Assembly: GCA_964451415.1 (NCBI GenBank)
Contig: CAYVHU010000002.1
Location: 124,001 to 188,000 of the forward strand
Direction: 5' to 3'
Length of the DNA: 64,000 nt
DNA from: CAYVHU01 sp964451415
GTDB taxonomy: Bacteria; Pseudomonadota; Alphaproteobacteria; Rhodospirillales; Magnetovibrionaceae
Both the position numbers and the translations under genes were made by a program. Below are positions 1-8,798 of the stretch, piece after piece. The notes under the pieces were generated by a model. The model made no database searches and was not told the origin of the DNA. It worked only from the letters and a program-made list of their open reading frames with translations. The stretch's first letter is position 1. The number at the start of each line of letters is the position of its first letter.

Positions 1-816
1 TATCTTCCCAAGCTCGCCACCGGCGCATGGGTGGGGTGTTTCGGATTGACCGAGCCCGACGCCGGTTCCGACCCCGGGGCCATGAGGTCTCGCGCCGCAA
101 AGGCCGACGGCGGTTATGTTCTCAACGGCACGAAAATGTGGATCACCAACTCCCCCATCGCCGATGTCTTCGTGGTGTGGGCGAAACTGGACGGCGAAAT
201 TCGCGGCTTCGTCCTGGAACGCGGGATGGAGGGTCTCTCGACGCCCAAAATCGAGAACAAACTGAGCCTGCGCGCTTCCGAAACCGGGGAAATCGTCATG
301 GAGGATGTGTTCGTTCCCGAAGACAACATGTTCCCCGACGTCAAAGGCCTGAAAGGCCCGTTCGGCTGCCTGAACAAGGCTCGCTTCGGCATTTCCTGGG
401 GCGCGTTGGGGTCGGCGGAATTCTGCTGGACGGCGGCGCGTCAATACACCCTTGAACGCATCCAGTTCGGCCGTCCTCTGGCCGCAACCCAGTTGGTGCA
501 AAAGAAACTAGCCGACATGCAGACCGAGATTGCCCTGGGATTGCAGGCGTGTCTGCGTTTGGGACGGCTGATGGACGAAGGACGTTGCGCGCCGGAGGCC
601 ATTTCCATGCTCAAACGCAATTCCTGCGCCAAGGCCCTGGAAATCGCACGTACCGCCCGCGACATGCATGGCGGCAACGGCATTGCGGACGAATTTCACG
701 TCATGCGCCACGCCATGAATTTAGAGGCCGTCAACACCTACGAGGGAACTTCGGACGTGCACGCGTTGATTTTAGGCCGCGCGCAAACCGGAATTCAGGC
801 CTTTAGCTGCGCGTGA
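1..816 (+). CDS. gcdH: Glutaryl-CoA dehydrogenase, 3' part (5' end outside window)
   Basis: Acyl-CoA dehydrogenase family flavoprotein that oxidatively decarboxylates glutaryl-CoA to crotonyl-CoA in lysine/tryptophan catabolism. The frame is open from base 1, so roughly the first third of a ~390-residue enzyme is missing. Visible landmarks are the FAD/substrate segment GCFGLTEPDAGSDPG, then the LNGTKMWITNSP strand, and near the C terminus GGNGI followed by NLEAVNTYEGTSDVHALILGR, which holds the catalytic glutamate. This C-terminal signature is what separates GcdH from ordinary short-chain acyl-CoA dehydrogenases. The stop is at 814-816. The upstream neighbour is not visible, so its operon is unknown. 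Confidence 0.93.
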   Translation, partial: YLPKLATGAWVGCFGLTEPDAGSDPGAMRSRAAKADGGYVLNGTKMWITNSPIADVFVVWAKLDGEIRGFVLERGMEGLSTPKIENKLSLRASETGEIVMEDVFVPEDNMFPDVKGLKGPFGCLNKARFGISWGALGSAEFCWTAARQYTLERIQFGRPLAATQLVQKKLADMQTEIALGLQACLRLGRLMDEGRCAPEAISMLKRNSCAKALEIARTARDMHGGNGIADEFHVMRHAMNLEAVNTYEGTSDVHALILGRAQTGIQAFSCA

Positions 817-932
817 AGGGGTATTCACCATACTTATGCCCCGGCGACACATCCTTTCGTGCCATTGAGACGAAGCATGCCGCACACAATATAAGATATG
901 CTCCTTCCCATGAAACGCGGAACGTAACGGTC

Positions 933-1295
933 ATGACAAAATCGACATTCACCCTATCCACCGACACTACCGATATTCCTTTGATCGTCACACAAAGCGC
1001 CCTTGATGATTTTCGTGACGGTGGCCTGGAAGCCATGGACAAATATCTTCTTAATATTTGCGAACGCCTTCTTCCCATCAACATTCCGCACAAACACGTC
1101 AGCCAACTCGGCCTGGTGGGACAGATGATGCTGGAGGCACTGTCCACGAACAATTCACGCAAATTGATGCTATGTGCCCTGTGGGTCACCCATCACTACC
1201 CCAGTGTTTTGGGTCTTGTTTCCAGCGGCGATACGTTTCATTTCGTAACCCGGGAAAACACCTTCGCCGCCACGCCCATCGCCCGTGTGGGATGA
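933..1295 (+). CDS. Hypothetical protein, 120 aa
   Basis: I do not recognise this protein. The frame stays open back to about 813, but the ATG at 933 (MTKSTFTLSTD) is the first reasonable start and clears the gcdH stop. The product looks soluble, with no signal peptide or membrane segment. It has a helical middle with several Leu/Met residues (HVSQLGLVGQMMLEALS) and a TRENTF-containing C terminus. It could be a small regulatory or accessory protein of this lineage. The hairpin at 1326-1348 suggests it is not co-transcribed with nadA. Support is only moderate: an open frame between two well-defined genes. Confidence 0.5.
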   Translation: MTKSTFTLSTDTTDIPLIVTQSALDDFRDGGLEAMDKYLLNICERLLPINIPHKHVSQLGLVGQMMLEALSTNNSRKLMLCALWVTHHYPSVLGLVSSGDTFHFVTRENTFAATPIARVG

Positions 1296-1325
1296 GTTTA
1301 ACCTTTTGATTACAATGGTCTTAGA

Positions 1326-1348
1326 GAGGGACTTCGAGCCCTCGTTTT
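1326..1348 (+). terminator. Possible weak rho-independent terminator
   Basis: GAGGG and CCCTC pair around a short CTTCGAG inner stem with one bulged A, followed by GTTTTG. It lies between the 120-aa orphan and nadA. The stem is short and the T run has only four bases, so the call is tentative. Confidence 0.35.
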
Positions 1349-1436
1349 GCGCTGAGGTGCGCGAAATACTTTCGCTGAAGGCGAGAAACCGCTAAGATGG
1401 CGCGTGAGTCACAAACAATAAAGCGACCCAAACGCC

Positions 1437-2453
1437 ATGATAGAAACCGTCATCCTCCCGGGGCCCGAGGCGAAGATCCTCGCCGATATTGATCCGTTCC
1501 TTGATCTGGAAGCGGAAATCACGCGCCTGCGCAAGGAAAAGAATGCCGTTATTCTCGCTCACTATTACCAAGAAGGCGAAATTCAGGATTTAGCGGATTT
1601 CGTCGGTGACTCCCTTGATCTTTCGCGCAAAGCCGCCGCCACCGATGCCGATATGATTGTTTTTTCCGGGGTGCGTTTCATGGCCGAAGTGGCGAAAATC
1701 ATGAACCCCAAAAAAATTGTCGTCATCCCCGATGCGGACGCCGGATGCTCTTTGGAAGATTCATGCCACGCCGACGCCTTCAAGGCGTGGCGCGACGCCC
1801 ACCCCGGGCACATCGCACTCACCTACATCAACTGTTCGGCTGAAGTGAAGGCCCTTTCGGACATTATCGTCACCTCATCAAGCGCAGAACATATCATCAA
1901 CGCCCTGCCCAAGGACCAACCGATCCTGTTCGCGCCGGATCGCCATCTGGGGGCTTACCTGAAACGTAAGACCGGACGGGCGGACATGGTGCTGTGGCCG
2001 GGAACCTGTATCGTCCATGAACAGTTTTCCGCACGCGAAATCACGCGCTTAAAGGAACGCCACCAAGGCGCCCTGATCGCCGCGCATCCGGAATGCCCCG
2101 AAAGCATTCTGGAGGTTGCCGATCACGTTGGTTCCACCAGCCAGATTCTGAAATTCGTGCACGACAATCCGGCGATGGAATTCATCGTCGCCACCGAACA
2201 GCACATCATCCACCAGATGCAAAAGGATACGCCGCAGAAAACTTTCTATGCCGCCCCCGGTGCGGACGGATCGTGCAACTGTGCAAATTGTCCGTTCATG
2301 GCGTTGAATACACTGGAAAAAATGTATCTCGCCATGCTCAATGAGTCCCCGCGCATCGAACTTCCGGAAGATTTACGGCTTGCGGCACTCAAGCCGCTGG
2401 AAAAAATGATGGAACTCGCCCCGCCAGCAAAGTCCGCACGCAATGCAGCGTGA
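1437..2453 (+). CDS. nadA: Quinolinate synthase NadA
   Basis: Condenses iminoaspartate with dihydroxyacetone phosphate to quinolinate, the second step of NAD de novo synthesis, using a 4Fe-4S cluster. At 338 aa it has the family length. Landmarks are AVILAHYYQEGEIQDLADFVGDS (residues 37-59 region), C104/C110 in DAGCSLEDSC, the TCIVHEQF cysteine near 190, HPECPES near 217 and GSCNCANCPFMA near 275-283, which supply the cluster ligands. It is the first gene of nadA-nadC-nadB and overlaps nadC by 11 bp. The start ATG at 1437 gives the expected N terminus. Confidence 0.97.
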   Translation: MIETVILPGPEAKILADIDPFLDLEAEITRLRKEKNAVILAHYYQEGEIQDLADFVGDSLDLSRKAAATDADMIVFSGVRFMAEVAKIMNPKKIVVIPDADAGCSLEDSCHADAFKAWRDAHPGHIALTYINCSAEVKALSDIIVTSSSAEHIINALPKDQPILFAPDRHLGAYLKRKTGRADMVLWPGTCIVHEQFSAREITRLKERHQGALIAAHPECPESILEVADHVGSTSQILKFVHDNPAMEFIVATEQHIIHQMQKDTPQKTFYAAPGADGSCNCANCPFMALNTLEKMYLAMLNESPRIELPEDLRLAALKPLEKMMELAPPAKSARNAA

Positions 2454-3297
2454 ATATCCCGTGCCACCGTGTGGCGAAACCACGCAACACCTGATCGATC
2501 TGGCGCTGGCGGAAGACCTGGGACAAGGCGGCGACATCACCTCGACCAGCACCATTCCTGCGGACGTCGTTTTCAGCGGCGTGCTGGCCGCGCGTCATCC
2601 CATGGTCATCGCCGGACTGCCCGTGGCGGCGCTGGTGTTCAAGACCATCTCCCCCGCCATTGTGTGGCGTCAGGATATCGAGGACGGCGCCCAAGTCGAA
2701 AAGGGAACCGTTCTGGCGCGCGTCGAAGGTCCGGCGCGGGACTTGCTCGCCGCCGAACGCACCGCCCTCAACATGGTGCAGCATTTATCGGGTATCGCCA
2801 CTTCAGCGCGCCGCTATGTCGATGAAGTCGAAGGCACCGGCGCGCTCATCCTGGATACGCGCAAAACCCTGCCGGCATACCGCGAACTGGCCAAATACGC
2901 GACCCGCATGGGCGGCGCCGCGAACCACCGTATGCGCCTCGACGACGCCGTGCTGATCAAGGACAACCATATTGCGGTTGCCGGCGGCGTGAGTGTCGCC
3001 ATCGCGCGCGCACGCGCGGCGGGCCTCGGCCCCATCGAGGTCGAGTGCGACACCTTGAAACAGGTGCACGAGGCCCTGGACGCCGGCGCGGACGCCATCT
3101 TGCTGGACAACATGAGCCTGGCGCACCTGCGCGAAGCGGTGAGCATGATCGGGCCACGGGCGCGCACCGAAGCTTCGGGCGGCGTAACGCTGGAAAGTGT
3201 GCGCGCCATTGCCGAAACCGGCGTCAAAGGCATTTCCATCGGACGTATCACCCAATCGGCCCCCGCGGTCGATATCGGCCTGGACTGGTCCGCATGA
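2443..3297 (+). CDS. nadC: Nicotinate-nucleotide pyrophosphorylase (carboxylating) NadC
   Basis: Converts quinolinate and PRPP to nicotinate mononucleotide, the third step of NAD de novo synthesis. At 284 aa it is full length. Diagnostic segments are LAEDLGQGGDITS, the N-terminal lipoyl-like barrel fold, DTRKTLPAYRELAKYA, GGAANHRMRLDDAVLIKDNH and ASGGVTLESVRAIAETGV near the C terminus, which line the phosphoribosyl/quinolinate site. It starts inside the end of nadA, which implies translational coupling. Its TGA overlaps the ATG of a small repeat-containing frame (3297-3365) that precedes nadB. Confidence 0.97.
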   Translation: MQREYPVPPCGETTQHLIDLALAEDLGQGGDITSTSTIPADVVFSGVLAARHPMVIAGLPVAALVFKTISPAIVWRQDIEDGAQVEKGTVLARVEGPARDLLAAERTALNMVQHLSGIATSARRYVDEVEGTGALILDTRKTLPAYRELAKYATRMGGAANHRMRLDDAVLIKDNHIAVAGGVSVAIARARAAGLGPIEVECDTLKQVHEALDAGADAILLDNMSLAHLREAVSMIGPRARTEASGGVTLESVRAIAETGVKGISIGRITQSAPAVDIGLDWSA

Positions 3298-3365
3298 TGG
3301 ACCGCGTTATGGACCGCGTTATGGACCATGGACGCACAACGCACTATAACAACGTTTCACTTTGA
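3297..3365 (+). other. Possible 22-aa leader peptide with 12-bp tandem repeat
   Basis: The 12-bp unit ATGGACCGCGTT occurs twice in tandem (3297-3308, 3309-3320), followed by a partial third copy. Read from the ATG that overlaps the nadC stop (TGATG), it encodes MDRVMDRVMDHG and ends in TGA at 3363-3365. That stop overlaps an in-frame TTG (3362) of nadB. The stop-start arrangement on both sides is compatible with translational coupling. Translation is inference; the repeat itself is plainly visible. Confidence 0.4.
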
Positions 3366-3397
3366 CGGCGGGGCCTTACCATCTCGTGACACATGCA

Positions 3398-5008
3398 ATG
3401 CCTTACGATGTGCTGGTTGTCGGCAGCGGCGCTTCGGGCCTGAATCTGGCCCTGGAGCTGGCTGAGTTTGCACACGTCGCGCTCATCACCAAAAGTGAGC
3501 TTTGCGAATCCAACACCTATTATGCCCAAGGCGGCGTCGCCGCGGTGCTGGATGAACACGACAGCATCAAATCCCATATCAAGGACACCTTGATCGCCGG
3601 CGCGGGCCTGTGCGACGAAGACGCGGTGCGCTTCGTCGTCAAACACGGTCGTGAATCCATCGAGCAACTGGCCAATTACGGTGTTGAATTCACCACACGC
3701 ACCGATGGCACGGGACGACAGGAATACCACCTCACCCGGGAGGGGGGGCACAGCCACCGGCGTGTGGTCCACGCCGCCGACGCCACCGGACAGGCCATCG
3801 AAAGCACCATGGCCGAGCGGGTGCGCGAACACAGTTCCATTGAAGTGTTCGAACATTGCAACGCCGTGGACCTGTGGTGCGAACGCGACGCCGAGGGCAA
3901 GTCCAAACGCATCACCGGCGTCTACGCACTGGACATCAAGGCGCGCAAGGTGAAAACGTTCAGCGCGCCCTTTGTCGTGTTGGCGACCGGTGGGGTGAGC
4001 AAGGTTTACCTTTATACCTCCAATCCCGATATCTGTACCGGCGACGGTATCGCCATGGCCTGGCGCGCGGGTTGCCGGGTAAGCAACATGGAATTCACCC
4101 AGTTCCATCCCACATGCCTTTATCATCCCAAGGCCAAATCGTTTCTGGTTAGCGAAGCGGTGCGCGGCGAAGGCGGTCATCTGTTGGGACCGGATGGAAA
4201 ACGCTTCATGGATCGTTTCGATAAACGTGCGGAACTGGCCCCGCGCGACGTGGTGGCGCGCGCCATTGATTTTGAAATGAAACGCTTGGGCGCCGAGTGC
4301 ATGTACCTCGACATTTCGCACAAGGGCAAGGCGTTCATCGAAGAACACTTTCCCATGATCTATGAAAACACCAAGGCCTTCGGTTTCGATATGGCCAAGG
4401 AACCGCTGCCGGTAGTGCCCGCCGCGCACTACACCTGCGGCGGGGTGAACGTGGACAAAAACGGCCATACGGATATCGAAGGTCTCTACGCCGTCGGCGA
4501 AGTCACCTACACCGGCCTACACGGAGCCAACCGCATGGCCAGCAATTCCTTGTTGGAATGTCTGGTCTATTCCAAGTCCGCCGCAGCGGATATCCGTGCA
4601 CGTCTGAGCAAAGCCGCTCCGCGCCCCGCCGCCCCGCCGCCATGGGATGAAAGCCAGGTCACGGATTCCGACGAAGAAGTCGTGATCTCGCACAATTGGG
4701 AGGAATTGCGTCATTTCATGTGGGACTATGTGGGCATCGTGCGCACCACCAAACGCTTGGCCCGCGCCAAGCACCGCATTGATATGCTGCAACGCGAAAT
4801 CGGTGAATACTATGGCAATTTTCGCGTTACCAGCGACCTGTTGGAGTTGCGCAATCTTGCGGACTGCGCGGAGTTGATCATTCGTTCCGCCCAACGGCGC
4901 AGGGAAAGCCGTGGCCTGCACTATATTCTCGATTATCCCACCATGGATGAAACGGCCCCCCCAACGCCGACCTGTCTCGTTCCCAAACGCTGCTCCTGCA
5001 AATCGTAA
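3398..5008 (+). CDS. nadB: L-aspartate oxidase NadB
   Basis: FAD enzyme oxidising L-aspartate to iminoaspartate, the first step of NAD de novo synthesis, feeding NadA. The N terminus MPYDVLVVGSGASGLNLALELA is the dinucleotide-binding Rossmann motif. Further on are the active-site segment EGGHSHRRVVHAAD, GDGIAMAWRAG, the substrate/FAD segment HYTCGGV and GLHGANRMASNSLLE, then the C-terminal helical domain. I chose ATG 3398 (536 aa); an in-frame TTG at 3362 would add 12 residues and overlap the leader frame stop. The C terminus ends in an unusual CSCKS tail. All three nad genes are consecutive on one strand. Confidence 0.95.
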   Translation: MPYDVLVVGSGASGLNLALELAEFAHVALITKSELCESNTYYAQGGVAAVLDEHDSIKSHIKDTLIAGAGLCDEDAVRFVVKHGRESIEQLANYGVEFTTRTDGTGRQEYHLTREGGHSHRRVVHAADATGQAIESTMAERVREHSSIEVFEHCNAVDLWCERDAEGKSKRITGVYALDIKARKVKTFSAPFVVLATGGVSKVYLYTSNPDICTGDGIAMAWRAGCRVSNMEFTQFHPTCLYHPKAKSFLVSEAVRGEGGHLLGPDGKRFMDRFDKRAELAPRDVVARAIDFEMKRLGAECMYLDISHKGKAFIEEHFPMIYENTKAFGFDMAKEPLPVVPAAHYTCGGVNVDKNGHTDIEGLYAVGEVTYTGLHGANRMASNSLLECLVYSKSAAADIRARLSKAAPRPAAPPPWDESQVTDSDEEVVISHNWEELRHFMWDYVGIVRTTKRLARAKHRIDMLQREIGEYYGNFRVTSDLLELRNLADCAELIIRSAQRRRESRGLHYILDYPTMDETAPPTPTCLVPKRCSCKS

Positions 5009-5033
5009 CCTCACATAATCTGGCGATAAAGAC

Positions 5034-5708
5034 ATGACGGATTTCACGCTCCCCCAAGGTCCCCTTCACGGTAAAATGGCCCTTGTCACCGGTGCATCGG
5101 GCGGCATCGGCTTGTTGGCTGCGCGCGCATTGGCGCAGACCGGCGCCGGGATCATGCTGTGTGGCGTCAACCCGGCAACCTTGGAAACGGCAGCGGCGGC
5201 GATCCACGAGGACTTTGCGGTGGAAACGGAAATCCACACCGGCAATTTCGCCAACGCCGTGGACGCCGAGGCCATCGCTCTGGCGTGTGCCGAGGCCGAA
5301 GTGTTTATCAGTTGCACCGGCAATACGCGCCGCGGCGCACTGGACGATATCGACGATGAAACCTGGCGCAAAGGTTGGGAAACCGCCGTTTTCGCTCCGA
5401 TCAATCTCATGCGTGAAATGGTGGGGCACATGAGCGATGAAGGTCGGGGCCTCGCCGTGCTGGTGATCGACAGCCCTCACACGCACCGCAGCGATGACAT
5501 TTGTGCCACGATGGCCGGCGGCGCCTTGAAAGCCATGGTGAAGGCGCTTGGCAAAAGCGTGCCCAAGGGCGTCAGGATTCTCGGTCTCGTCACCGGGCGC
5601 AGTATCGACGCCACCGCCTTTTCCACGGCCTTGTCCCATCTGGCCTGTGAACCGCAACGCTTCGCCACCGGTTCCTTGATCACCGTGGACGATGTGAATG
5701 CGACATGA
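5034..5708 (+). CDS. Short-chain dehydrogenase/reductase family protein lacking the usual catalytic Tyr-Lys
   Basis: Rossmann-fold SDR protein of 224 aa. The cofactor motif ALVTGASGGIG is intact near residues 16-26, with CTGN in place of the usual NNAG. Where classical SDRs have YxxxK, the aligned segment ICATMAGGALKAMVKALG carries Ala and Gly instead, so ordinary SDR chemistry is doubtful. The start ATG at 5034 follows nadB by 25 bp. The stop overlaps the start of the HAD phosphatase gene (ATGA at 5705-5708), so the pair is probably co-translated and may act in one sugar-related pathway. That role is inference. Confidence 0.8.
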   Translation: MTDFTLPQGPLHGKMALVTGASGGIGLLAARALAQTGAGIMLCGVNPATLETAAAAIHEDFAVETEIHTGNFANAVDAEAIALACAEAEVFISCTGNTRRGALDDIDDETWRKGWETAVFAPINLMREMVGHMSDEGRGLAVLVIDSPHTHRSDDICATMAGGALKAMVKALGKSVPKGVRILGLVTGRSIDATAFSTALSHLACEPQRFATGSLITVDDVNAT

Positions 5709-6382
5709 GCACCTATCCCCAACCCGCAGCCTTTCCCGAGGGGGCGGCGTTCAGTGCCGGGGTCTGGGTTCAAAGGCTCACTTGCGAGACGCTCACCCGG
5801 GGTCGTCCCGCCCTGTTCCTCGATCGCGACGGCGTTTTGATTGAAGAAAAGCATTATCTGCACAAAAGCGAAGAGGTTGCCCTAACGCCGAACGCTTGCG
5901 AAACGCTGAAGGCCGCCAACGCCAACGCCATCGCGGTGATCTTAGTGACCAATCAGGCGGGCATCGGCCTTGGATATTACGGTTGGGACGATTTTATCGC
6001 CGTACAAAAATGTATCCATGACGAATTGGCGCTGGGCGGAGCCCATCTCGACGGCGTGTTCGCCTGCCCCTTTCACGCCAAGGCAGAGGGTGTTTACGCA
6101 CACGAAAGCCATCCGGCGCGCAAGCCCAACCCCGGCATGCTGCTGCTGGCGCGCGATCTTATGGGCATTGATTTAAGCACATCGTGGATCGTCGGCGACC
6201 GGGACGTGGACATCCTGGCGGGAAAGAATGCGGGCCTTGAAGGTGCCGTTCATGTCTGGACCGGACACGGTTCGCGCGCCGGCGAACGTGAGGCGGCCAA
6301 AGCGGCGGCGGATGAGACCTACACAGTCGCCCTCGCTGACAATCTGGAATGCGCGCGAAGCGTAATCCCCCTCTTGCGTTAA
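5705..6382 (+). CDS. gmhB: HAD-IIIA phosphatase, GmhB/HisB-N-like
   Basis: HAD-superfamily phosphatase of 225 aa resembling D-glycero-D-manno-heptose 1,7-bisphosphate 7-phosphatase. Motif I is ALFLDRDGVLIEE (about residues 37-50), motif II is VTNQAGIG, a partial Zn-loop-like region CPFHAK follows, KPNPGMLLLA carries the motif III lysine, and motif IV is WIVGDRDVDILAGKNAG. The N-terminal 35 residues extend beyond the usual family start. The start codon overlaps the SDR stop by 4 bp. The substrate may be a heptose bisphosphate or another sugar phosphate. The enzyme class is firm; the exact symbol is less so. Confidence 0.85.
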   Translation: MSTYPQPAAFPEGAAFSAGVWVQRLTCETLTRGRPALFLDRDGVLIEEKHYLHKSEEVALTPNACETLKAANANAIAVILVTNQAGIGLGYYGWDDFIAVQKCIHDELALGGAHLDGVFACPFHAKAEGVYAHESHPARKPNPGMLLLARDLMGIDLSTSWIVGDRDVDILAGKNAGLEGAVHVWTGHGSRAGEREAAKAAADETYTVALADNLECARSVIPLLR

Positions 6383-8091
6383 TCCGCCTGAACCACTTTG
6401 TTGCGACCGCCGTTTTTAGCGCTGTAAAGGGCTTTGTCCGCATTGTCCGAAAGCGCTGTCGCGGTTGTGAAATGGGGAAAGGCCGCAATGCCGCAGCTGA
6501 AGGTTACGCTGAATTGCGTTTCGTCATAGGCTTGAAAGACGATATCGGCGAATGCCTTACGGATTTTATCGAACAGGATTTCAGCTTCTGCGGCGTCGCT
6601 TCCGGGCAGGATTGCGGCGAATTCCTCGCCTCCCATACGCCCGATAATATCCGCACCGCGCAGGCGTTGACGCAGCAGGCGCGCCAGAGTCTTGATAACG
6701 CGATCCCCCTCCGCATGGCCGTAAAGGTCGTTGACGGTCTTGAACTTATCGAGATCCAACGACACCAAAGCCAGTGGTATCTGTTCGCGCTGCGCGCGCG
6801 AAACCTCCGTATCCAAAAGTTGCTTGGTGGTGGTGTGATTGAATAAACTGGTCATACAATCGCGCACCATGAAAGAACGCAATTCCCGAAATCGTGCGGC
6901 GCGGATACGCAACGATGAAATCAGATGCGCAGGACGGATCGGTTTGGTCAGAAAATCGTCACCGCCCAATTCCATGGCGGAAAGTTGTACCTGTGTATCG
7001 GCTTCCCCCGATAAAAAAACGATCGGAATCCCGGTGAATTCCCTGCATTGGCGGATCACGGCGGCAATTTCCTGACCACTGCAATGGGGCATGTATAAAT
7101 CAAGCAACACCAACTCCGGCGAAAAATCCTCCAGCGTTTCAAGAACGCCGACGGGACTTGTTTGAATGCGGGTGTGCATGCCCGCGCCTTGCAAAACGAG
7201 TTCCGTATAGCGCGCAATGCTTTCGTCGTCGTCAATGATCAAAATGCGAAAAGGACCGTCTTGCGTTCGCGCCGAAAGCCCCTCAAGTTTGTCCATCAGG
7301 TCCGTGACGGCCACGGGTTTGGGGAAAAAAGCCTCGGCGCCAACACGCACCGCGCCAAGGCGCGCTTCCATATCATCCAGGATGGAGCGGATCACCAACG
7401 GTACGTTAAGGACTCCTTTTTCACGCAGTCGAGCGAGTTCCTCAAGGGCCGTCGTTCGATCGCCGTCAAACACCAGACCGCTGACCAGAACATCGACATC
7501 GCCACGCGCCAAGGCGGCCTCCAGTTTCGATGGGTGGCTGATAACCCGCACGGCGAAGCCGTAATGTTCCATTTCCATGCGAACCTGGTCCGTAATTTCG
7601 GACTGTGTCTCTAAAATCAGGATCGTCTTGATGTTCTGACCTTGAAGGCCGGTTTTTGGTGCGCGAAAGACATCCAGACCATCGTCCAGTACCGCCAAAG
7701 CCGGCGCTTCGGCAGCTTCGCGCAAACGTTTGCACAAGACAAACTGCCGTTCCAAGAAATCGCCGGCAATGTCCGTTTTGCGATCGACAATGTCATGGCA
7801 TTCCATTTCCATCACACGGGCGGTTTCGCTGACCTTGGGAAACCCGAACGTTGCGCCGGACCCCGCCAGTTTATGCGTAAGGCGACGGACGGTCTGCAAG
7901 GTGCTTAGGCGTTGTTTGTATCCGGTGGCATGAGAAAGCGCTTCAAGTTGCTCCGCAAGGAGGCCGATGCGATCCAACAATTTTACGCCGTAATCCATGC
8001 GCAACGCCGCAAGCCGTTCTTGCATGGCATCAACATCCCCCGCCATGACATCGTCCGCTATGACATCGTCTGTCATTGGATTTCTCGGCAT
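6379..8091 (-). CDS. Hpt-REC-REC-GGDEF response regulator (putative diguanylate cyclase)
   Basis: Multidomain signalling protein of 570 aa. An Hpt domain carries H73 in LTHKLAGSGATFGF. A first receiver (about 154-275) has Gly/Ser where the phospho-acceptor Asp should be. A second receiver (about 281-400) has D331 in LLDLYMPH and K383. A C-terminal GGDEF domain has GGEEF at 487-491. An RxxD product-inhibition site (R478-D481) sits exactly five residues upstream. It should make c-di-GMP under phosphorelay control. The ATG at 8091 has AGGAG eight bases upstream. No kinase gene is adjacent. The N-terminal DDVIADDVMAGDV stretch comes from a 15-bp tandem duplication. Confidence 0.93.
   Translation of the reverse strand: MPRNPMTDDVIADDVMAGDVDAMQERLAALRMDYGVKLLDRIGLLAEQLEALSHATGYKQRLSTLQTVRRLTHKLAGSGATFGFPKVSETARVMEMECHDIVDRKTDIAGDFLERQFVLCKRLREAAEAPALAVLDDGLDVFRAPKTGLQGQNIKTILILETQSEITDQVRMEMEHYGFAVRVISHPSKLEAALARGDVDVLVSGLVFDGDRTTALEELARLREKGVLNVPLVIRSILDDMEARLGAVRVGAEAFFPKPVAVTDLMDKLEGLSARTQDGPFRILIIDDDESIARYTELVLQGAGMHTRIQTSPVGVLETLEDFSPELVLLDLYMPHCSGQEIAAVIRQCREFTGIPIVFLSGEADTQVQLSAMELGGDDFLTKPIRPAHLISSLRIRAARFRELRSFMVRDCMTSLFNHTTTKQLLDTEVSRAQREQIPLALVSLDLDKFKTVNDLYGHAEGDRVIKTLARLLRQRLRGADIIGRMGGEEFAAILPGSDAAEAEILFDKIRKAFADIVFQAYDETQFSVTFSCGIAAFPHFTTATALSDNADKALYSAKNGGRNKVVQAD
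8045..8074. repeat. 15-bp tandem duplication in the start of the GGDEF gene
   Basis: Two near-identical 15-bp units beginning ATGACATCGTC (8045-8059, 8060-8074) encode the repeated acidic DDV segments at residues 8-15 of the regulator. It is in frame and does not disturb a domain. Confidence 0.7.
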
Positions 8092-8194
8092 GGTAACTCC
8101 TGGTATTTTTTAACCCTCATTTCTACATTTAGGGGACCTTTGTCGAAAATACCAGTTTTGTATGAGAAACTCAGACAAAAACAACCCGGGTCGG

Positions 8195-8647
8195 TTAAGC
8201 GCCGTAACGTGTATGCTCCGCCCACATCCGTTCAATGCCGTACAAGGTCGTAATGGTGGTTTCCATTTCAGAGGCGTCGATGCCGACTTTTTGTACGCTC
8301 AAGGCGTGCTCATCTTCCAATTCGCGCACTCGCGTTACAACCTCCAACGCCTTTTGCGTCAAGCGGATGGTGACGGAACGGCGATCATGCGCGGATCGTT
8401 CCTGTTCCAGATAGCCTAGTGTCGTCAATTTCTTAATATTGTAAGAAACATTCGAGCCTTGGTAATAGCCCCGTTCCACCAGATCCCGGATGGCGATTTC
8501 TTCCTCACCGATATTACTCAGCAACAAGGCTTGAACGGCGTTCAATTCCTTGACTCCCATGCGTCCCAGTTCGGCGCGCAAAACATCCAGAAAGCGCCGG
8601 TGCAACCGTTCGATCAGGCGTGTGAGCTCCAGGTATTCCTTTTTCAC
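8195..8647 (-). CDS. ldtR: MarR-family winged-helix regulator, LdtR-like
   Basis: A 150-aa MarR-type repressor/activator. The N terminus LTRLIERLHRRFLDVLRAEL, the middle NAVQALLLSNIGEEE and the recognition region YYQGSNVSYNIKKLTTLGYLEQ followed by the wing SAHDRRSVTIRLT match the alphaproteobacterial LdtR group as I remember it; those regulators act on cell-envelope and stress genes. It stands alone, transcribed away from the GT-C gene and behind the GGDEF gene. Its own target cannot be read from the sequence. The family call is firm; the LdtR subgroup is recognised by eye only. Confidence 0.85.
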   Translation of the reverse strand: MKKEYLELTRLIERLHRRFLDVLRAELGRMGVKELNAVQALLLSNIGEEEIAIRDLVERGYYQGSNVSYNIKKLTTLGYLEQERSAHDRRSVTIRLTQKALEVVTRVRELEDEHALSVQKVGIDASEMETTITTLYGIERMWAEHTRYGA

Positions 8648-8798
8648 AATCCATCATCCTTATGTCAATACGTGCTTAACGTCTGTGCCGGTGGCGCAAA
8701 GTATGGCGTTTTTTACATGACCTTTGTAAGGCGCATAAAGATGTCATGCAGTGATTTTCATCATTCTCAAGGAAAGCTTTTTGCGTCATGATCCCCAT

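Noticed and set aside
3344..4468. Long 374-codon open frame on the minus strand
   Set aside because: It lies fully antisense to nadB, whose motifs are unambiguous; composition is the usual mirror of a GC-rich gene.
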